DNA from: Nitrososphaeria archaeon
GTDB taxonomy: Archaea > Thermoproteota > Nitrososphaeria > Geothermarchaeales > JDFR-13
Direction of reading: 5' to 3'
Assembly: GCA_027000765.1 (NCBI GenBank)
Contig: JALTNJ010000041.1
Coordinates: forward strand, 1 to 7,706
DNA: 7,706 nt
A program made the translations under genes and the position numbers. The notes under the pieces are model-generated. The model made no database searches. It was not told the DNA's origin and was given only the letters and a program-made list of their open reading frames with translations. Positions 5,730 to 7,706 of this stretch are shown one piece after another (the first letter of the stretch is position 1; each line of letters begins with the position of its first letter).

Positions 5730-6599
5730 ATGGCCAGTGAATTTAAAATAGTCAGGTTTGTATATGGTGGGGAGGAGGACCTGGGTTATCTCATCGGCGG
5801 ATACATAATACCTTTTAAGGAGATAGGTGGGCTACCCAAATATCTTTCATATCCCTTTGCTGACGACGATGATATTCTTAGGATATTCTCGGTAGGTGAC
5901 CTAAGTGGGTATAAGGCTCTTCGAATAGAGGATGTACAGATTGTGAATCCAATTAGGTTCCCCGGCAAGATCGTATGTGTAGGCCTAAACTATATGGATC
6001 ATGTTAGGGAGGGGGGTAGAGAACCGCCTAAAGATATCGTGTTCTTCATGAAACCAAGGACCGCGTTGGCTGGTCCATTCGACACGATATATGTGCCGCG
6101 TATAGTCAAGAAGCTTGACTATGAGGGAGAGCTCGCGGTAGTCATAGGTAAGAGGGGTAGGAATATCCCTGTTGAAGAGGCATATGAATATGTATTGGGC
6201 TATATGGTTATGAACGATGTCTCGGCACGTGATTTCCAGTTTAGCGATGGACAGTGGACACGTGGAAAAGGCTTCGATGGCTTCGCCCCTATTGGCCCAT
6301 GGATCGTCCCAAGGGAGTTTATACCCGATCCCCATAGCCTCGGTATTAAGACTTGGCTTGATGGAGAGCTACGGCAGGATGGTAATACAAAAGACATGAT
6401 ATTCAAGATTCCGGAAATAATTAAAAAGGCTAGTGAAGTGATGACTCTTGAACCAGGGGATATAATATCGACTGGTACGCCAGCTGGAGTCGGCATATTT
6501 GACAAGACAGGGGAGAAGCTTATCCAAGATGGTAGTGTGGTTAGGATTGAGATAGAGAAGATAGGGTTTATCGAGAATAGATTCCGATTTGTAGACTAG
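5730..6599 (+). CDS. Fumarylacetoacetate hydrolase (FAH) family enzyme
   Basis: Cytoplasmic FAH-superfamily enzyme; members hydrolyse, decarboxylate, hydrate or isomerise 2-keto acids such as acylpyruvates, fumarylpyruvate and 2-hydroxyhepta-2,4-dienedioate using Mg2+ or Mn2+. I chose the ATG at 5730 (289 residues, MASEFKIV) because GGTGAT stands just before it; in-frame starts TTG 5709 and ATG 5718 would add 7 or 4 residues. An N-terminal domain of about 75 residues precedes the catalytic domain, which opens with KIVCVGLNYMDHVRE (80-94), whose histidine and glutamate are typical of acylpyruvase-like members. Metal ligands are E132 and E134 (DYEGELAVVIGK) and D163 (NDVSARD), with the usual 29-residue E to D spacing. 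GKGFDGFAPIGPW (180-192) and the closing LEPGDIISTGTPAGVG are standard. Archaeal relatives include 2-keto-3-deoxy-arabinonate dehydratase, but this protein has the mainstream FAH motifs. Its stop overlaps that of the convergent PLP enzyme. Confidence 0.92.
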   Translation: MASEFKIVRFVYGGEEDLGYLIGGYIIPFKEIGGLPKYLSYPFADDDDILRIFSVGDLSGYKALRIEDVQIVNPIRFPGKIVCVGLNYMDHVREGGREPPKDIVFFMKPRTALAGPFDTIYVPRIVKKLDYEGELAVVIGKRGRNIPVEEAYEYVLGYMVMNDVSARDFQFSDGQWTRGKGFDGFAPIGPWIVPREFIPDPHSLGIKTWLDGELRQDGNTKDMIFKIPEIIKKASEVMTLEPGDIISTGTPAGVGIFDKTGEKLIQDGSVVRIEIEKIGFIENRFRFVD

Positions 6600-7549
6600 C
6601 TACAGAGTATCTTCTTTATCCTCTCTATATCAATATTCCTTCCACTCACCACCACAACCGTCTCAGTATCCCTAAATTTATCGCTATACTTGGATAATGC
6701 AGCTAATCCAGCGGCACCTGCACCCTCTGCAATAAGCTGGTGATGTTTAATAAGGTCTCTAATCGCATCTACAATATCTTCTTCCTCAACGAGGAGGATC
6801 TCATCAACATATTTCTTTATTACGTCGAAGGTTATCGAGCCTTTTTCAATATTTCCATGTAACCCCTCGGCTATGGAGGGCTTTAGTTCAACCTCGACTA
6901 TCCTACCAGCCTTAAGCGATTCATACATGACTGGAGACGATGTACTCTGAACCCCATATACCCTAACCTCGGGATTAATCTCCTTCGCTGCAAGAGAAAT
7001 CCCGGATATTAGGCCTCCTCCCCCAACTGGGACGACGATATTTTTTACACTCGGCTTTTCACGAAGTATCTCCAGCCCGATTGTGCCCTGCCCAAATATT
7101 ATCTGGGGATCATTATAAGGTGATACGAATGTCATGCCGTGTTCAGCCGTATATTCATGCGCCTTTTTCTCGGCTTTATCATAGCTACCTTCAACTATCT
7201 TCAGCTCCGCTCCAAATCTCTTGATAGCATCCATCTTTGTCTTAGGAGCATATTCTGGGACGAAGATAACCGCCTTTATTCCAAACAGCATCGAGGCATA
7301 TGCCAATGCCTTACCATGGTTACCCGCTGAGGCGGTTACCACTCCCCTAGACCTCTCTTCATCCGAGAGTGTAATTATTTTATTCAACGCTCCCCTAACC
7401 TTAAACGATCCTGTAACCTGTAGACTCTCCAGTTTCATAAATACTCTTCCGCTGGTGACACTACTATAATATTCTGAATACTCCAAGGGAGTCTTCCTAA
7501 TATACTGCCTGATCCTCTTCTCGGCTCTAATGACATCAAGTAGATTCAT
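6596..7549 (-). CDS. Threonine/serine dehydratase-like PLP enzyme (fold type II, no ACT domain)
   Basis: 317-residue beta-family PLP enzyme, the length of catabolic threonine ammonia-lyase or serine racemase, without the C-terminal regulatory domain of biosynthetic IlvA. Such enzymes convert L-threonine or L-serine to 2-ketobutyrate or pyruvate plus ammonia. The Schiff-base lysine is K50 (TGSFKVRGA); SAGNHGKA (74-81) binds the substrate carboxylate; PVGGGGLISG (174-183) holds the PLP phosphate; AEGAGAAGLAA (274-284) and VSGRNID (301-307) complete the site. Two details differ from the usual threonine enzymes: IAEGLHGNIEKGSITF (226-241) where many have ADG-LAV-like sequence, and SGRN where SGGN is common, so the specificity may be for another beta-hydroxy amino acid. 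The minus-strand ATG at 7549 has no clear ribosome site but a TATA-like gattaattta about 25 bases upstream, which suggests a leaderless mRNA. It converges on the FAH gene and is divergent from the last partial gene. Confidence 0.9.
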   Translation of the reverse strand: MNLLDVIRAEKRIRQYIRKTPLEYSEYYSSVTSGRVFMKLESLQVTGSFKVRGALNKIITLSDEERSRGVVTASAGNHGKALAYASMLFGIKAVIFVPEYAPKTKMDAIKRFGAELKIVEGSYDKAEKKAHEYTAEHGMTFVSPYNDPQIIFGQGTIGLEILREKPSVKNIVVPVGGGGLISGISLAAKEINPEVRVYGVQSTSSPVMYESLKAGRIVEVELKPSIAEGLHGNIEKGSITFDVIKKYVDEILLVEEEDIVDAIRDLIKHHQLIAEGAGAAGLAALSKYSDKFRDTETVVVVSGRNIDIERIKKILCS

Positions 7550-7638
7550 AAAATATTGAATTGGCTTGAGGCTAAATTAATCTGACATAAATCCCTTCTT
7601 CTAAAGTTTTATTAGAGTTGGGTGAGAAGATTAAAAAT
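7550..7638. promoter_or_regulatory. Divergent promoter region between PLP enzyme and right-edge gene
   Basis: The 89-base gap holds one TATA-like element in each direction. On the minus strand the complement of about 7573-7583 (ttaattta core) lies about 28 bases from the ATG at 7549. On the plus strand agttttatta (7605-7614) lies about 27 bases from position 7636, right before the ATG at 7639. Both distances fit leaderless transcription. A weak gggtgag (7620-7626) also precedes the plus-strand ATG. I see no hairpin or clear inverted repeat. Confidence 0.42.
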
Positions 7639-7706
7639 ATGGATATAAAGGATATTCAGAAGATGCAGAAGGAATTCGACCTCGAGTATTTTCCGAAATT
7701 CTGGGA
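7639..7706 (+). CDS. Start of an unidentified gene cut by the right edge, possibly MazG-like
   Basis: Only about 22 codons are visible from the ATG at 7639, or 29 from an in-frame TTG at 7618. They read MDIKDIQKMQKEFDLEYFPKFW and stay open to the end. The TATA-like agttttatta upstream places transcription start almost at the ATG, which favours that start. Short archaeal MazG-like nucleotide pyrophosphohydrolases begin with a similar basic-acidic helix (D-I-K-E-x-Q), and the aromatic FPKFW stretch could belong to such a helix, but this is a weak resemblance over very few residues. The catalytic ExxE...ExxD part would be outside the window, so the family is not established. Confidence 0.5.
   Translation, partial: MDIKDIQKMQKEFDLEYFPKFW

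Noticed and set aside
6437..6443. GTGATGA matching a box C of archaeal C/D guide RNAs
   Set aside because: No CTGA box D at a suitable distance and no C'/D' pair; it lies inside the FAH coding frame.
5730..6599. Assignment of the FAH gene as 2-keto-3-deoxy-D-arabinonate dehydratase of a Sulfolobus-type pentose pathway
   Set aside because: The pairing with an enolase-type dehydratase is suggestive, but the motifs (VGLNYMDHVRE, GKGFDGFAPIGPW) are those of mainstream FAH or acylpyruvase-like members, and no partner aldehyde dehydrogenase is in the window.
1..7706. Mobile element, CRISPR array, toxin-antitoxin or defence system
   Set aside because: No transposase, integrase, terminal repeats, direct-repeat arrays or defence-type domains are visible; all complete genes are metabolic or ligand-binding families with similar base composition.

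Overview
The window looks like chromosomal DNA of a thermophilic archaeon, most likely a member of the Thermoproteota (Crenarchaeota). This is an inference from AT-rich TATA-type promoter elements about 25 bases upstream of starts, some apparently leaderless genes, Shine-Dalgarno sites complementary to the archaeal 16S 3' end (AGGAG, GGTGAT) in front of other genes, AGG/ATA-rich codon use and very tight gene packing. Genus cannot be read from the sequence. There are no rRNA or tRNA genes, insertion sequences, CRISPR arrays or long repeats, and no gap between genes exceeds about 155 bases.

Layout, left to right: (1) an iron-type alcohol dehydrogenase, cut by the left edge, whose 3' end overlaps by 23 bases an enolase-superfamily (mandelate racemase type) acid dehydratase or racemase. 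(2) A two-gene UxaA/SuyAB-type dehydratase or lyase, with a small SAF-domain subunit and a large catalytic subunit joined by an ATGA overlap and apparently driven by its own promoter in the 42-base gap. (3) After a 154-base AT-rich gap, a stand-alone protein that joins an ACT domain to a V4R domain. (4) On the minus strand, ending 2 bases from it, an M19-family dipeptidase homologue with an HxH instead of an HxD metal motif. (5) Divergent from that, across a compact shared promoter, a fumarylacetoacetate hydrolase (FAH) family enzyme. (6) On the minus strand, a short threonine/serine dehydratase-like PLP enzyme whose stop codon shares a CTAG with the FAH stop. (7) At the right edge, the first 29 codons of another plus-strand gene, perhaps a MazG-like protein.

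Together the genes read as a catabolic neighbourhood for hydroxy acids, sugar acids and possibly amino-acid derivatives. Two mechanistically unrelated acid dehydratases (enolase fold and UxaA fold) lie beside a metal alcohol dehydrogenase. A FAH-family enzyme, which normally acts on 2-keto acids or acylpyruvates, lies nearby, as does a PLP ammonia-lyase that makes 2-keto acids from hydroxy amino acids. The ACT-V4R protein could sense a pathway ligand. No substrate can be fixed from sequence alone, and the genes lie in at least five transcription units, so one shared pathway is a hypothesis. The most unusual items are the ACT-V4R protein, the variant M19 metal site and the possible undescribed pathway.
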